Positions 1-8,338 of a stretch of 64,000 bases of DNA are shown piece by piece. The DNA is taken from positions 62,001 through 126,000 of the forward strand of contig NZ_JBHOQR010000014.1 of assembly GCF_042408815.1 (NCBI RefSeq), written 5' to 3'. Source of the stretch: Thermoflexus sp042408815. GTDB taxonomy: Bacteria; Chloroflexota; Anaerolineae; Thermoflexales; Thermoflexaceae. A model generated the notes under the pieces. That model saw only the letters and a program-made list of their open reading frames with translations, had not been told where the DNA came from and did no database searches. Positions within the stretch are counted from its first letter, which is position 1. Every line of letters begins with the position of its first letter. A program made the position numbers and the translations under genes.

Positions 1-1
1 A

Positions 2-1027
2 GGATGGCGCGGGGCGATCCCCTGGGGGGAGCCTCTCGCCGCCCGATTCCCCCTCCCCGCTGAACAGCCCCAGGCGCGGGTCATCGCGGCCGACGGCTCT
101 CAGATCTATCCGGATCGCCACGGGGTCATTCCCTACTTTGTTCTGAACATCGGTTTGATCGAGATGCGCCACGGCTCGGGCGCCCCCCCTCACACCTGGC
201 ACCATCTCGTGTTTTGGTACCGAGAGGAAGAGCTTTTCACTGAGGAGGGGGAGATGCGCGCCCTGAACGACCTGGAGGCCGAGCGGGACATCCAGGAGCT
301 GGAGCAGCTGGCGGCGGCGATGGCCCGGTGGGCCGATGATGCCTTCGGCCCACCGGTGGGGCTGGCGGACGGCCTGCTGCTTCCCTGGGCCCTGGCCCGG
401 GGCGAACCCTTCGCGGCAGTCTCTGCGGAACGATATCGAGAGCTCTTCCAACGCGCCATTGGAGCCCTGGAATCCGCGAAGGAGACGGGGGGCGCCATCG
501 CCGGATACGTGGATCGGCCCACAGGCCACGCGGTGCTGCGCTTGCTGGCCCTGGGGCTTCTGGATCCGCGCGAGATCTCCCGGGAGAAGGTGGCCAACTA
601 CCCGTTTGGGCAGTTGCGAGATCGGGCCCTCTTTGCCGAGCTGCTGAAGCCGGGTGAGCGCTCGGCCCTCTTCGCCCCAACATGGCCGATCAACGATCAC
701 CTGGATCGCGAAGGGCATCGCCTCCTGTTCTTCTATCTCAATGTGGGAACGGAAGACCGCCCCCATCTCGCCCGCGTGGAAATCCCGGAGTGGGTGGCCC
801 GGGATCGGGCTCGCCTGGATCGGCTCCACCGGGCGATCTGGGATCAGTGTCGCATCCTGGCGGAAGCCCCTTATCCGTATCTGCTCACCCGGGCCCATGA
901 GCTGGCCCGCATCCGCCCGGAAGAGCGAAAGCAACTGGAAGGGATGATCCAGGAGGCCCTCCTCCGGCGCGGCCTTCCCATCTCTATCTCCGCCAAGGCC
1001 CGTCAAAAGGAGTGGCTGGGCGGATAA
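2..1027 (+). CDS. nurA: NurA-family 5'-3' nuclease (5' end outside window)
   Basis: The frame is open from base 2, so the true start lies upstream of the window. A methionine-type start at 155 (TTG) would cut off the conserved nuclease motif. Around bases 83-120 the translation gives A-A-D-G-S-Q-I-Y-P-D-R, the NurA metal-binding signature (an Asp in a DGSQ-like loop), followed by a hydrophobic strand. The visible part is about 341 residues, near the usual NurA length. NurA is a Mn-dependent single-strand endonuclease and 5'-3' exonuclease that works with the HerA translocase in DNA end resection. herA follows 0.8 kb downstream on the same strand with one gene between, which supports the call. 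Family assignment is by motif and context, not by a search. Confidence 0.85.
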   Translation, partial: GWRGAIPWGEPLAARFPLPAEQPQARVIAADGSQIYPDRHGVIPYFVLNIGLIEMRHGSGAPPHTWHHLVFWYREEELFTEEGEMRALNDLEAERDIQELEQLAAAMARWADDAFGPPVGLADGLLLPWALARGEPFAAVSAERYRELFQRAIGALESAKETGGAIAGYVDRPTGHAVLRLLALGLLDPREISREKVANYPFGQLRDRALFAELLKPGERSALFAPTWPINDHLDREGHRLLFFYLNVGTEDRPHLARVEIPEWVARDRARLDRLHRAIWDQCRILAEAPYPYLLTRAHELARIRPEERKQLEGMIQEALLRRGLPISISAKARQKEWLGG

Positions 1028-1106
1028 TACGTGGTGCTTCGTCTCATCATCCCATGATGAGGAGACCAACGGCGCAACGCCAGAGACTTTGAAGCCGGAG
1101 CCCGAG

Positions 1107-1739
1107 ATGGCCATCCCACAGGGTCGTTCGAATCCATCCGCAGGTCCCGCATTCATCGGACGGGTGATCGAATCCAGTGCCCGCACCTTTCTGGTGGGCT
1201 GTCGGTTGACCGCTGAGGATATCCCGGCTTTCGGTTCCTTTGTCCAGACCGCCCGGGGAGAGACAACCATCATCGGTATCATTTACGATCTGATCCTCGA
1301 GGGCGATGAGCTCACCCGCATGGTCGCGCTTCAGGACGTCCCACCTCAGGAGATCCAGCAGGACATGATCGAGAACCGCAACATCCCCGTTCAGATCGGG
1401 GTGCTCACGCTGGGTTACATGCGGGACCGCTTTATATATTATGGCGTTCCCCATCAGCCACCGGCCCTGCTGGAGCCGGTTTACACCTGTCTGCCCGCCC
1501 AGATCCAGCGATTCACCGAGCAGCCGGATTTCATCCGCACCCTGGTAGAGGCCCGCGAGGCCTCCGATGATGTGCTCGCAGCGGTCGTCCGGGCCGCTGC
1601 CGCTATCCGGCCTGGACCCCATCAGCGGGACTTCCTGATCCAGGTTGGTCAGGAGCTGGTGCGACTGCTGGCCGATGAGCCCACGCGCCTCGGGCAGGTG
1701 CTGCGCCGGATCCGGATGGCGGTAGAAGCGCCCGGTTGA
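1107..1739 (+). CDS. HAS-barrel-like conserved protein between nurA and herA
   Basis: This encodes about 210 residues from ATG 1107; a TTG at 1089 in the same frame would add six residues. The N-terminal third (GRVIESSARTFLVG, then GSFVQTARGETTIIGIIYDL) has the beta-rich pattern of the HAS-barrel that also begins HerA proteins. The rest is helical with no enzymatic motif that I recognise. There is no signal peptide or membrane segment, so it is probably cytoplasmic. Its position between nurA and herA suggests an accessory or adaptor subunit of the HerA-NurA machine. HerA here has its own N-terminal barrel, so this is an additional copy of the fold rather than a split part. The function is inferred from context only. 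Confidence 0.7.
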   Translation: MAIPQGRSNPSAGPAFIGRVIESSARTFLVGCRLTAEDIPAFGSFVQTARGETTIIGIIYDLILEGDELTRMVALQDVPPQEIQQDMIENRNIPVQIGVLTLGYMRDRFIYYGVPHQPPALLEPVYTCLPAQIQRFTEQPDFIRTLVEAREASDDVLAAVVRAAAAIRPGPHQRDFLIQVGQELVRLLADEPTRLGQVLRRIRMAVEAPG

Positions 1740-1842
1740 GCCTGAGAGGCAGACTGGGCCCCTCGGGGGATCGCACGATCCTGGAAGCCGACAGGAAAAG
1801 GCCCCTGCGGAAGGCCCATCATCAGAGGATAGGAGGCTCTTT

Positions 1843-3558
1843 ATGGCTTCGGAACGAGCGGCGACGCGGGGAATATGGTCCGCTCCACCCGCGATGGAGG
1901 CGCGCCGGCTGGGGCGGGTGATCGGTGGTTCCCTCTCCGAGGGATTAGTGGTCAAGCTGGATCCTCGCATCGCCATCGAGGGTCTGGCGGTGGGCCGCTA
2001 CGTAGTGATCCAGGGATACCGGCGGCGCTTCTTCGGGATGATCACCGATATCCGTCTGGACAGTGTCAACCCGGACCTCGCTCGCATGCCTCCGGATCCT
2101 GAGGACCCGCTGATCCGGGAGATGATGGTCGGCATCGGGGTCTTCGGCCAGATCCATGTCCAGCCCATGTTGGTTTTGGAGGAAAATGATCCCCTTCCGC
2201 GGCCCGTTAAAACCGTTCCCGCGCATTTCTCTCCGGTCTATGAAGCAACGGAGGAAGACGTCCATGCCATCTTCCGGCCCCGGGTGAAGGGGCGGGAGGA
2301 GCGGTATTTCGTGATCGGGGAGCCCCTGGATATGCCGGGGGTGCGAATCCCCCTCAACCTGGATCGCTTCGTCGAGCGCTCAAGTGGCGTGTTCGGGAAG
2401 AGTGGGACAGGGAAGACCTTCCTGACCCGGCTGCTGCTGGCCGGGGTGATCTACCACAATACCTCTGTGGCCCTGATCTTCGACATGCACAACGAATACG
2501 GATGGAGCGCCCCGGGGGAGGGAGGCCATGTCGCGGGCCTGAAGCAATTGCCCGGGTGCTTTTCCCGAGTGGCCATCGCCACCCTTGACGAGGAGTCCTC
2601 CCGGCGACGGAGCAGCCGGTATGATCTCATCGTTCGCATCGGCTACGACCAGATCGAACCGGAGGATGTCGAGCTCCTGGGCGGCGTCATCGGCCTGAAC
2701 GAGGTCCAGATCGGCGCCATGTATAGCCTGCGGCGCCGGCTGGGCCGGGACTGGCTGCGGATCCTGCTGGAGGAGGATCGAGAGCTCGCGGGGGAGAACG
2801 AAAACGAGGAGGAAACGAAGACCGATCCTCTGGCGGAGCTGGTGGGGCGGGATCTGATCACCAGCGGCACCCTGGGCGCCCTCCAGCGCAAACTGGGCCT
2901 CTTTCATCGGTTCCGGTTTCTAGTCCCCCAGGCCTCTGAGGACGTGGCCCAGGCGATCCTCTCCCGGATCCTCGAGGGCCAGAGCGTGGTGCTCGAATTC
3001 GGGCGCTATGGGAACGATATGGCAGCCTATGTGCTGGTGGCCAACTACCTGACCCGTCGCATTCATGCGGAATACGTCCGCCGCAAGGAGGCTGCTCTGG
3101 GGGATTCCAGTCGGGAACCGCCGCATCTGGTGATCGTCGTCGAGGAAGCGCACAAGTTTCTGCAGCCCGGCATCGCTGAGCACACCGTGTTCGGGACCAT
3201 CGCCCGGGAATTGCGCAAGTATAACGTCACGTTGCTGATTGTCGACCAGCGGCCCAGCCGGATCGACAGCGAGGTGCTCTCCCAGATCGGCACGCGGGTG
3301 CTGTGCCTGCTGGACCATGAGGAAGATGTGCGCGCTGCCCTTTCTGGGATCTCTGGGGCCTCCCGGCTGCGTGAGGTGCTGGCCCGCCTGGAGACCAAAC
3401 AGCAAGCCCTGCTGCTGGGCCACGCGGTGCCCATGCCGGTGGTGGTGCGGACCCGTGATTATGACGCCTCGTTCCTAGAGGAACTGGCGCGTGGAGAGAA
3501 GGAGGAGTTCCCGGACCTGGCCGAGAAATATCTCCGCCTCACGCGGGATGACGACTGA
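1843..3558 (+). CDS. herA: HerA-type hexameric DNA translocase/ATPase
   Basis: The product is 571 residues from ATG 1843, with AGGAGG six bases upstream. An N-terminal HAS-barrel (about residues 20-110) is followed by a FtsK/HerA-type ATPase core. Walker A is GKSGTGKT (185-192); Walker B is the hydrophobic stretch ending VVEEAHKF (about 427-440). An acidic linker (ENENEEET) lies between them. HerA forms a hexameric ring that pumps DNA and activates NurA for end resection; in bacteria such pairs also occur in anti-phage systems. The neighbours here (NurA and a barrel protein) match the repair-type layout, and no SIR2 or other toxic effector domain is present. Long antisense frames over this gene are GC-driven shadows. 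Confidence 0.9.
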   Translation: MASERAATRGIWSAPPAMEARRLGRVIGGSLSEGLVVKLDPRIAIEGLAVGRYVVIQGYRRRFFGMITDIRLDSVNPDLARMPPDPEDPLIREMMVGIGVFGQIHVQPMLVLEENDPLPRPVKTVPAHFSPVYEATEEDVHAIFRPRVKGREERYFVIGEPLDMPGVRIPLNLDRFVERSSGVFGKSGTGKTFLTRLLLAGVIYHNTSVALIFDMHNEYGWSAPGEGGHVAGLKQLPGCFSRVAIATLDEESSRRRSSRYDLIVRIGYDQIEPEDVELLGGVIGLNEVQIGAMYSLRRRLGRDWLRILLEEDRELAGENENEEETKTDPLAELVGRDLITSGTLGALQRKLGLFHRFRFLVPQASEDVAQAILSRILEGQSVVLEFGRYGNDMAAYVLVANYLTRRIHAEYVRRKEAALGDSSREPPHLVIVVEEAHKFLQPGIAEHTVFGTIARELRKYNVTLLIVDQRPSRIDSEVLSQIGTRVLCLLDHEEDVRAALSGISGASRLREVLARLETKQQALLLGHAVPMPVVVRTRDYDASFLEELARGEKEEFPDLAEKYLRLTRDDD

Positions 3559-3595
3559 GCCGGACGAAAGGGAACCCTCGCCTCCTGGGAAACGT

Positions 3596-3628
3596 CTTCT
3601 TAAGAGAAGTCATCGGCTCCTAAGAGCC
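3596..3628 (+). repeat. Two tandem small inverted repeats before the lipoprotein gene
   Basis: CTTCT-TAAG-AGAAG (3596-3609) and GGCTC-CTAA-GAGCC (3615-3628) are two 5-bp stems with 4-nt loops, 5 bp apart, in the herA to lipoprotein gap. They share a YTAAGAG core. No U-tract follows, so they are not a classic terminator. They could be a regulator site or chance. Confidence 0.35.
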
Positions 3629-3660
3629 AACCATTCCCATATGCTCCCAGGAGGTGTTCG

Positions 3661-4110
3661 ATGAGGATGGGACAAGGGCATTGGATCCGGATCGCGGGGG
3701 TGCTCATGGGGGTGCTCGGGGCGTGCGCGCCGGCTCGCCCCGCGGTTTCCCCGCTGGAAGGATTCTCCCCCCTTCCCGCGCCGCATCAACCCACACCGGC
3801 ACAGGGCGCTTCGGGAGGATCCCCTATGGAACCCGAACTGGAGGGGCGAATCGAGCAGGCCCGGAAAGACCTGGCCGCCCGCATAGGCGTACCGGAAGAG
3901 AAGATCCGGGTGATCGAGGCCCGGGCGGTGACTTGGCCGGACACCAGCTTGGGGTGTCCGGAGCCCGGACGGATGTATGCCCAAGTCCTCACCCCCGGCT
4001 ATCGGGTTGTCCTCGAGGTGGCCGGACAGCGCTACGCCTATCACGCCGGGCGGGAGGGCCCACCCTTCCTGTGTCCGCCAGACCGGGCCCAGGAGCCCGC
4101 GGGCGGATAG
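3661..4110 (+). CDS. Small exported lipoprotein, function unknown
   Basis: This encodes 149 residues starting at ATG 3661, with GGAGG six bases upstream. The N-terminus is basic, then hydrophobic, ending in a lipobox (LGAC, Cys near residue 21), so it should be lipid-anchored outside the cytoplasmic membrane. A Pro/Ser-rich linker leads to a C-terminal domain of about 90 residues with the phrases ARKDLAARIGVPEEKIRV, VTWPDTSLGCP and QVLTPGYRVVLE. I have the impression of seeing this combination in uncharacterised proteins of Chloroflexota and Cyanobacteria, but I cannot name a family. Two further Cys residues in that domain could form a disulfide. It ends 3 bp from the convergent amylase gene. 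Confidence 0.75.
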   Translation: MRMGQGHWIRIAGVLMGVLGACAPARPAVSPLEGFSPLPAPHQPTPAQGASGGSPMEPELEGRIEQARKDLAARIGVPEEKIRVIEARAVTWPDTSLGCPEPGRMYAQVLTPGYRVVLEVAGQRYAYHAGREGPPFLCPPDRAQEPAGG

Positions 4111-4113
4111 GGC

Positions 4114-5682
4114 CTACGGGGCAGCCAGGAGCATAGCGCTCGCGCCCGGCAGTGTCACGGTGTAAGGCTGGCCGGCCTGGGCGCTGGGGAAGATCTGCCC
4201 GCTCCACAGATCCCGCAGCGTGGGGGCCGTGAAGGGGAAGGCGGGGATGGTGGCCGGTCGAGGCTCCCGGGCGAAGTTGAAAAGGGCCACCACGGCTTGA
4301 TCCCCGGCCCGTCGTATAAACCCCCACGGCCCTGGCGCGGGCGCCTCCAGGGGCAGCAGCGTGAAATCCCCTTCCCGCAGTGCCGGCGTTGCCGCCCGCA
4401 GGCGGAGGAACCGCCGGTAGGTGTTGAGCAACGAGGCAGGGTCCTTCTCCTCTTCTTCCACGGAGATCCCATCGTTCGGGCGGTTCCAGCGATCGGGCGG
4501 GCGGAACCAGGTGGTCTGCCCGGGTCCCTCTCCCGCGGCATACCACTCCATCGGCTCTCGACGGTAGTTATCCCACGCTGGCGGGCCGCCCTTCTGTCCC
4601 CGCATGCCGATCTCCTCCCCGTAGTAAAGCTGGAGCGGCCCTGGCAGGGCGCTCCACAAAGCGGCTGCCAGCCGCAGGCGATCCGGATCCCCTGCCAGCT
4701 CGTTGGCCAGCCGGTTGGTATCGTGGTTGGAGAGGAAGCGGACCGCCATCCCCGTGGGCGGGAAGCGCGCGGCCTCCTCTTCGAAGAGGGCGGAGAGGAG
4801 GGCCGGATGGCCTTGGCCGGCCAGCACACCATCGCCGTTGCGGTCCGGGCTTCCCATTAGCGCGTGGTAGAGGGGGAAATCGAAAAGGGCATCGAAAACC
4901 TCAAAATACTCGCTCAGGGTGGGGACCTTCCGCTCCCAGACCTCCCCCAGAAGCAGGGCATCTGGGCGGGCAGCCCGGACTGTGGCCCGCAGCTCCACGA
5001 AGAAGGCCTTAGGCGGGAAGGTGGCGTTGTCCACCCGCAGGCCGTCCACGCCTTGCTCCAGCCAGAAGCGGGCAACGCGGGTGAGATAGCGCACCACCTC
5101 AGGGTTACGGTGGTTGAATCGCGGCATGCTGGTTACGCCATCGAAGCTGAGATACCGAGTGTGGGCTTCGTTGAGCCAGAGGAACCAATCGCTGTAAGAG
5201 GAGTCCGGATGGCCGAGAGCGTCGCGGAAGAAGGGATGCTGGCTGGAGAGATGCGAGGAGACGAAATCCAGAAGCACCCGCATCCTCCGGGCATGGGCCG
5301 CCTCGACGAGGGCCCTCAAGTCCTCGAGCGTCCCGTATTCCGGACGGACGGCGAAGTAGTCCATAACATCATAGCCATGATCGGAGGGGGAAGGGTGGAT
5401 AGGCATTAGCCAGATAGCGGTGACCCCCAACTCCTGCAGATAATCCAGCCGGTCGATGATCCCCCGGAGGTCCCCGATGCCATCCCCGTTGTGATCCGCG
5501 AAGGAGCGGACGAAGATGAGATACAGCACGGCGTTCCGAAACCAACTCGGTTCGGGTGTGGCTGTCGCCGTCGGGCTCGGGAAAGGGGTAGGGGAGACGG
5601 CGGAGGGCCGCGGCACAGGCTGGCAGGCGAGGGCCACCAGCCCGAAAAGAAGCATGAAGTGCCTCTTCTTTGGGAAGCCCAT
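4114..5682 (-). CDS. GH13 alpha-amylase-family lipoprotein
   Basis: The product is 522 residues. A signal peptide with a lipobox (VALAC, Cys20) is followed by a Pro/Thr-rich linker, so it is probably anchored to the outer face of the membrane. The GH13 barrel shows the four conserved regions: GVTAIWLMPIHPSPSDHGYD (about 86-105), GLRVDNA with nucleophile Asp218, GEVWE with acid/base Glu247, and FLSNHDTN with Asp321. No carbohydrate-binding module is seen. It should cut alpha-1,4-glucans or short maltodextrins; exact specificity cannot be read. It is the last gene of the maltodextrin operon, 23 bp after a small membrane-protein gene. Confidence 0.9.
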   Translation of the reverse strand: MGFPKKRHFMLLFGLVALACQPVPRPSAVSPTPFPSPTATATPEPSWFRNAVLYLIFVRSFADHNGDGIGDLRGIIDRLDYLQELGVTAIWLMPIHPSPSDHGYDVMDYFAVRPEYGTLEDLRALVEAAHARRMRVLLDFVSSHLSSQHPFFRDALGHPDSSYSDWFLWLNEAHTRYLSFDGVTSMPRFNHRNPEVVRYLTRVARFWLEQGVDGLRVDNATFPPKAFFVELRATVRAARPDALLLGEVWERKVPTLSEYFEVFDALFDFPLYHALMGSPDRNGDGVLAGQGHPALLSALFEEEAARFPPTGMAVRFLSNHDTNRLANELAGDPDRLRLAAALWSALPGPLQLYYGEEIGMRGQKGGPPAWDNYRREPMEWYAAGEGPGQTTWFRPPDRWNRPNDGISVEEEEKDPASLLNTYRRFLRLRAATPALREGDFTLLPLEAPAPGPWGFIRRAGDQAVVALFNFAREPRPATIPAFPFTAPTLRDLWSGQIFPSAQAGQPYTVTLPGASAMLLAAP

Positions 5683-5705
5683 TGGAAAGCCCCGGGGTGG
5701 TGGAT

Positions 5706-5912
5706 CTAAGGCGTTGAGAACCGGGCCACGAGTGGCAAGAAGTTGATATAGCGGCGTAGCAGCAGCGAGGCCTCTGAGATATTGTTCGTCGGCGCCGGGT
5801 CTGGCTCACCCCCCCACCCCTCTACTCGCCAGATCCCCGAGAAGATCGCGGCCCCAAGCAAGAACGCCATGGCGAGCATGACCGCACGTCGGGCAGATAG
5901 GGAGCGGCTCAT
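5706..5912 (-). CDS. Small single-TM protein in the maltodextrin operon
   Basis: This is a 68-residue protein with GGAGG six bases before its ATG. Residues about 9-30 are a hydrophobic segment after a basic start (signal anchor). The C-terminus ends in RRYINFLPLVARF. In my experience FLPLV-type strings are frequent in secreted Chloroflexota proteins; that is an impression I could not test here. It lies 24 bp after the permease gene and 23 bp before the GH13 lipoprotein, in the same operon. It may be a small partner of the transporter or the amylase, or a truncated secreted protein. No function is known. Confidence 0.6.
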   Translation of the reverse strand: MSRSLSARRAVMLAMAFLLGAAIFSGIWRVEGWGGEPDPAPTNNISEASLLLRRYINFLPLVARFSTP

Positions 5913-5936
5913 TTCAGCCTCCGGGTGGGAGAGGGA

Positions 5937-6884
5937 TCAGCCCTTCGTGGCTCCAAGGGTGAGGCCTGAGACCAGCCAGCGGGAGGAATAAAGGAAAAGC
6001 AGGGTCACCGGCACCGCCACCAGGATAGAGGCGGCGGCGAACTTCCCCCACAGCACTGTGTATTGCTCCGCGAAGGTCCACAACCCCAGGGGCCAGGTAT
6101 ACATCGACCGCTGATGGATGATGATGCGGGCGACGATGTATTCGTTCCAGCTGGTCATGAAGTTAAACAGGAAGGCCACAGCCAGGGCAGGGGTGGAGAG
6201 GGGGCGGATGATGTGCCACAGGACGCCCAGACGGGAGGCTCCGTCGATCATCGCCGCCTCCTCCAGATCCCGTGGGATGGTGTCGTAGTAGCCTTTGAGC
6301 ATCCAGATGCTGAAGGGCACGGCAGTGACGGAGTAGGCAATGATCAGGCCAAGGTAGGAGTCGATAAGGCTCAGGCGGGCGAGCATGATGAACAGAGGGA
6401 GCAATAGCATCGTCGCCGGGAACATCTGGGTGCTCAAGAGGAAGATCAACCCTGCCCCTCGCCCGGGGAAGGTGAAGCGGGAGAAAGCATAGGCCGCCGT
6501 GGCTGCCAGTAGCAGGCCCACTGTGGCGGTGGTAGCGGTGATGATCAGGCTGTTCCAGATCCAGAGATAGAACTCCGTCGGCCGCCCTGGCCGTCCCACC
6601 AGCAGCTCCAGATAATTGGCCAGGGTGGCGTCCTCGGGGATGATGGCCAGGCTTGTGGTGAGCAGGCGATTGGCCGGGCGCAGCGAGATGGTCACTACCC
6701 GGAGGACGGGATAAACAGCGATCCCACAAGCCATCCACAGTGCCAAGTGGATGAAGAAGCGCCTCAGGGGGCTGTCGCCCCGGGGCCGACGGAGAAAAGC
6801 TCGCAGCCGAGGGCGGGCCGCCGCGCGAGCCGGCGCCGCTGGTGCCTCCACAGCGATCGAGGGGAACATCCCTTCGCGCTTCAT
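5937..6884 (-). CDS. malG: Maltodextrin-type ABC transporter permease (MalG-like)
   Basis: The product is 315 residues with an approximately 50-residue cytoplasmic N-terminus rich in Ala/Arg, then about six membrane segments. The EAA loop that docks the ATPase reads EEAAMIDGASRLGVLWHIIRP, followed by STPAL, typical of CUT1-family MalG/LacG permeases. Its start overlaps the end of the MalF-like gene by 4 bases, so the two are translationally coupled. With the MalF-like partner and the binding lipoprotein upstream it forms an importer for starch breakdown products. The symbol reflects family and context; the sugar is inferred from the two flanking GH13 enzymes. Confidence 0.88.
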   Translation of the reverse strand: MKREGMFPSIAVEAPAAPARAAARPRLRAFLRRPRGDSPLRRFFIHLALWMACGIAVYPVLRVVTISLRPANRLLTTSLAIIPEDATLANYLELLVGRPGRPTEFYLWIWNSLIITATTATVGLLLAATAAYAFSRFTFPGRGAGLIFLLSTQMFPATMLLLPLFIMLARLSLIDSYLGLIIAYSVTAVPFSIWMLKGYYDTIPRDLEEAAMIDGASRLGVLWHIIRPLSTPALAVAFLFNFMTSWNEYIVARIIIHQRSMYTWPLGLWTFAEQYTVLWGKFAAASILVAVPVTLLFLYSSRWLVSGLTLGATKG

Positions 6885-8245
6885 TCGTAAACCCCCTGCA
6901 TGCCCTTGGTCACCCGTAGGTAGATCACCGCCCAGGCCAGCAAGATGAAGAAGAGTACCAAGGCGAAGGCAGCACCGAATCCATAGCGATAGAACTGGAA
7001 GACCGCCTTATAAAGAGAGGAAACCAGGATGTCCGTCTTCTCCTGTGGTCCCCCTTGAGTGACCAGGTAGATCACCTCAAAGCGGTTGAAGGTCCAGATG
7101 GTCCCCAGAATGGTTGCCGGCACCAGGACCGGCCGCAGCAGCGGTAGCGTGATATGGCGGAACTGCTGCCACTTGCTGGCCCCGTCGATCTCCGCCGCTT
7201 CATAGTATTCCTGGGAGATCCCCTGCAGCCCGCCCAGGATCACCACCATCATGAAGGGGATCCCCAGCCACACATTCGTCATCACCACCGAGATGAACGC
7301 CCAAGTGGGATCCTGGCGCCAGGGGACCGGGTGAATGGCCTGAGCAAGGGTATCGAAGAGATCGAAGACAAGGGGGACGGAAGCCGTGCGGGCGGCCAGA
7401 TCTTGGAACAGTTCCTGGGCGTTGCGCAGCAGGATGTTGAAAACGCCGTAGCGGTAGTCAAACTCATTGCGCCATGCCATGGCGGTGATGGTCGAGGGGA
7501 CGGCCCAGGGCAGGATGAGGAGGGCCCGGTAGAGGCCGCGCAGACGCATCGGTCGGTTGAGCAGCAGGGCCAGGACCAGCCCCCCCGTCACGTGGAGGGA
7601 CACGTTGAGGAAGGTCCACAGCACCGTCCGCCCAAACACCTCGAAGAACGTGGCGTCTTTGGCGATGGGGCCCGTGAAAACCTTGACGAAGTTCTCCATG
7701 CCGTAACGCAGCCCGAACTCGGGGTCCTGAGCGGTATACATCGCCATGTTCGAGAAGGCCAGACGCACCTCAAAGAGGAAGGGGATGATGATCAGAAAGC
7801 TCACCCCGAGGAGGGCAGGGAGGATGAGCACGTAGGCCAGACCCAGGCGGGAGGGGCGGGGCTCCCCGGTCCCATAGATCGCTGCCTCCAATCCGAGGAT
7901 CGCCAGGAAGGGAGCGAGCAAGCGCCACGGCATCGGTGCGAGCGCGGACCAGGTGGCCCATATCCGCTCCGGCAGGGTCACCCAGGGAGAAAGCCGGAGG
8001 GCGGCGATCAGGTCGGCGATCAACCCCACCCGCTCCAAGAATCGAAGGGTTACTAAAAGGATCAGCCCGGCCAGCAGCAGCTGGACTCCCCGGGCAAACA
8101 CTGCGGCGGGGAGGGAGCGAGGCCGCCGGAAGAAAAGCAAGTAAACGTAGCCTTCCAGCAGAGCCACCCCGAGGGTGAGCCCCGCCAGAAAACCCAAGAC
8201 TTGGCTAAGGGATCGAGCCATCAACTCCGGGGTGAGAGCACCCAT
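6881..8245 (-). CDS. malF: Maltodextrin-type ABC transporter permease (MalF-like)
   Basis: The product is 454 residues. Roughly the first 140 carry three extra hydrophobic segments before the usual CUT1 permease core, which recalls the extra N-terminal helices of enteric MalF. The core has the binding-protein-dependent transport domain with the EAA loop EYYEAAEIDGASKWQQFRHI, then TLPLLRP. A large periplasmic insertion like the enteric MalF P2 loop is not obvious. It follows the binding-protein gene after 93 bp that hold a strong hairpin, and overlaps the MalG-like gene by 4 bases. Partner ATPase genes are absent from this window. Confidence 0.88.
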   Translation of the reverse strand: MGALTPELMARSLSQVLGFLAGLTLGVALLEGYVYLLFFRRPRSLPAAVFARGVQLLLAGLILLVTLRFLERVGLIADLIAALRLSPWVTLPERIWATWSALAPMPWRLLAPFLAILGLEAAIYGTGEPRPSRLGLAYVLILPALLGVSFLIIIPFLFEVRLAFSNMAMYTAQDPEFGLRYGMENFVKVFTGPIAKDATFFEVFGRTVLWTFLNVSLHVTGGLVLALLLNRPMRLRGLYRALLILPWAVPSTITAMAWRNEFDYRYGVFNILLRNAQELFQDLAARTASVPLVFDLFDTLAQAIHPVPWRQDPTWAFISVVMTNVWLGIPFMMVVILGGLQGISQEYYEAAEIDGASKWQQFRHITLPLLRPVLVPATILGTIWTFNRFEVIYLVTQGGPQEKTDILVSSLYKAVFQFYRYGFGAAFALVLFFILLAWAVIYLRVTKGMQGVYE

Positions 8246-8288
8246 CCATCACCTCCTGAAAGCGGCCGCTTGCGGCTCCCATCGAACA

Positions 8289-8322
8289 CAGGGGGCGAGG
8301 AGCCGTTGCTCCTCGCCCCCTG
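8289..8322 (-). other. Intercistronic hairpin between binding-protein and permease genes
   Basis: CAGGGGGCGAGGAGC at 8289-8303 is perfectly complementary to 8308-8322, giving a 15-bp stem with a 4-nt loop (CGTT on the + strand). It sits just after the binding-protein stop (8339). No U-tract follows on the minus-strand transcript, so it is more likely an RNA-stabilising or attenuating element than a full terminator. Such a structure would leave more binding-protein mRNA than permease mRNA, as known for malE-malF in enteric bacteria. Confidence 0.8.
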
Positions 8323-8338
8323 CTGGCTTACTTCGATG

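Noticed and set aside
1047..1976. A 309-codon minus-strand frame opposite the HAS-barrel gene
   Set aside because: No ribosome site or recognisable motif; the opposite strand has a clear operon.
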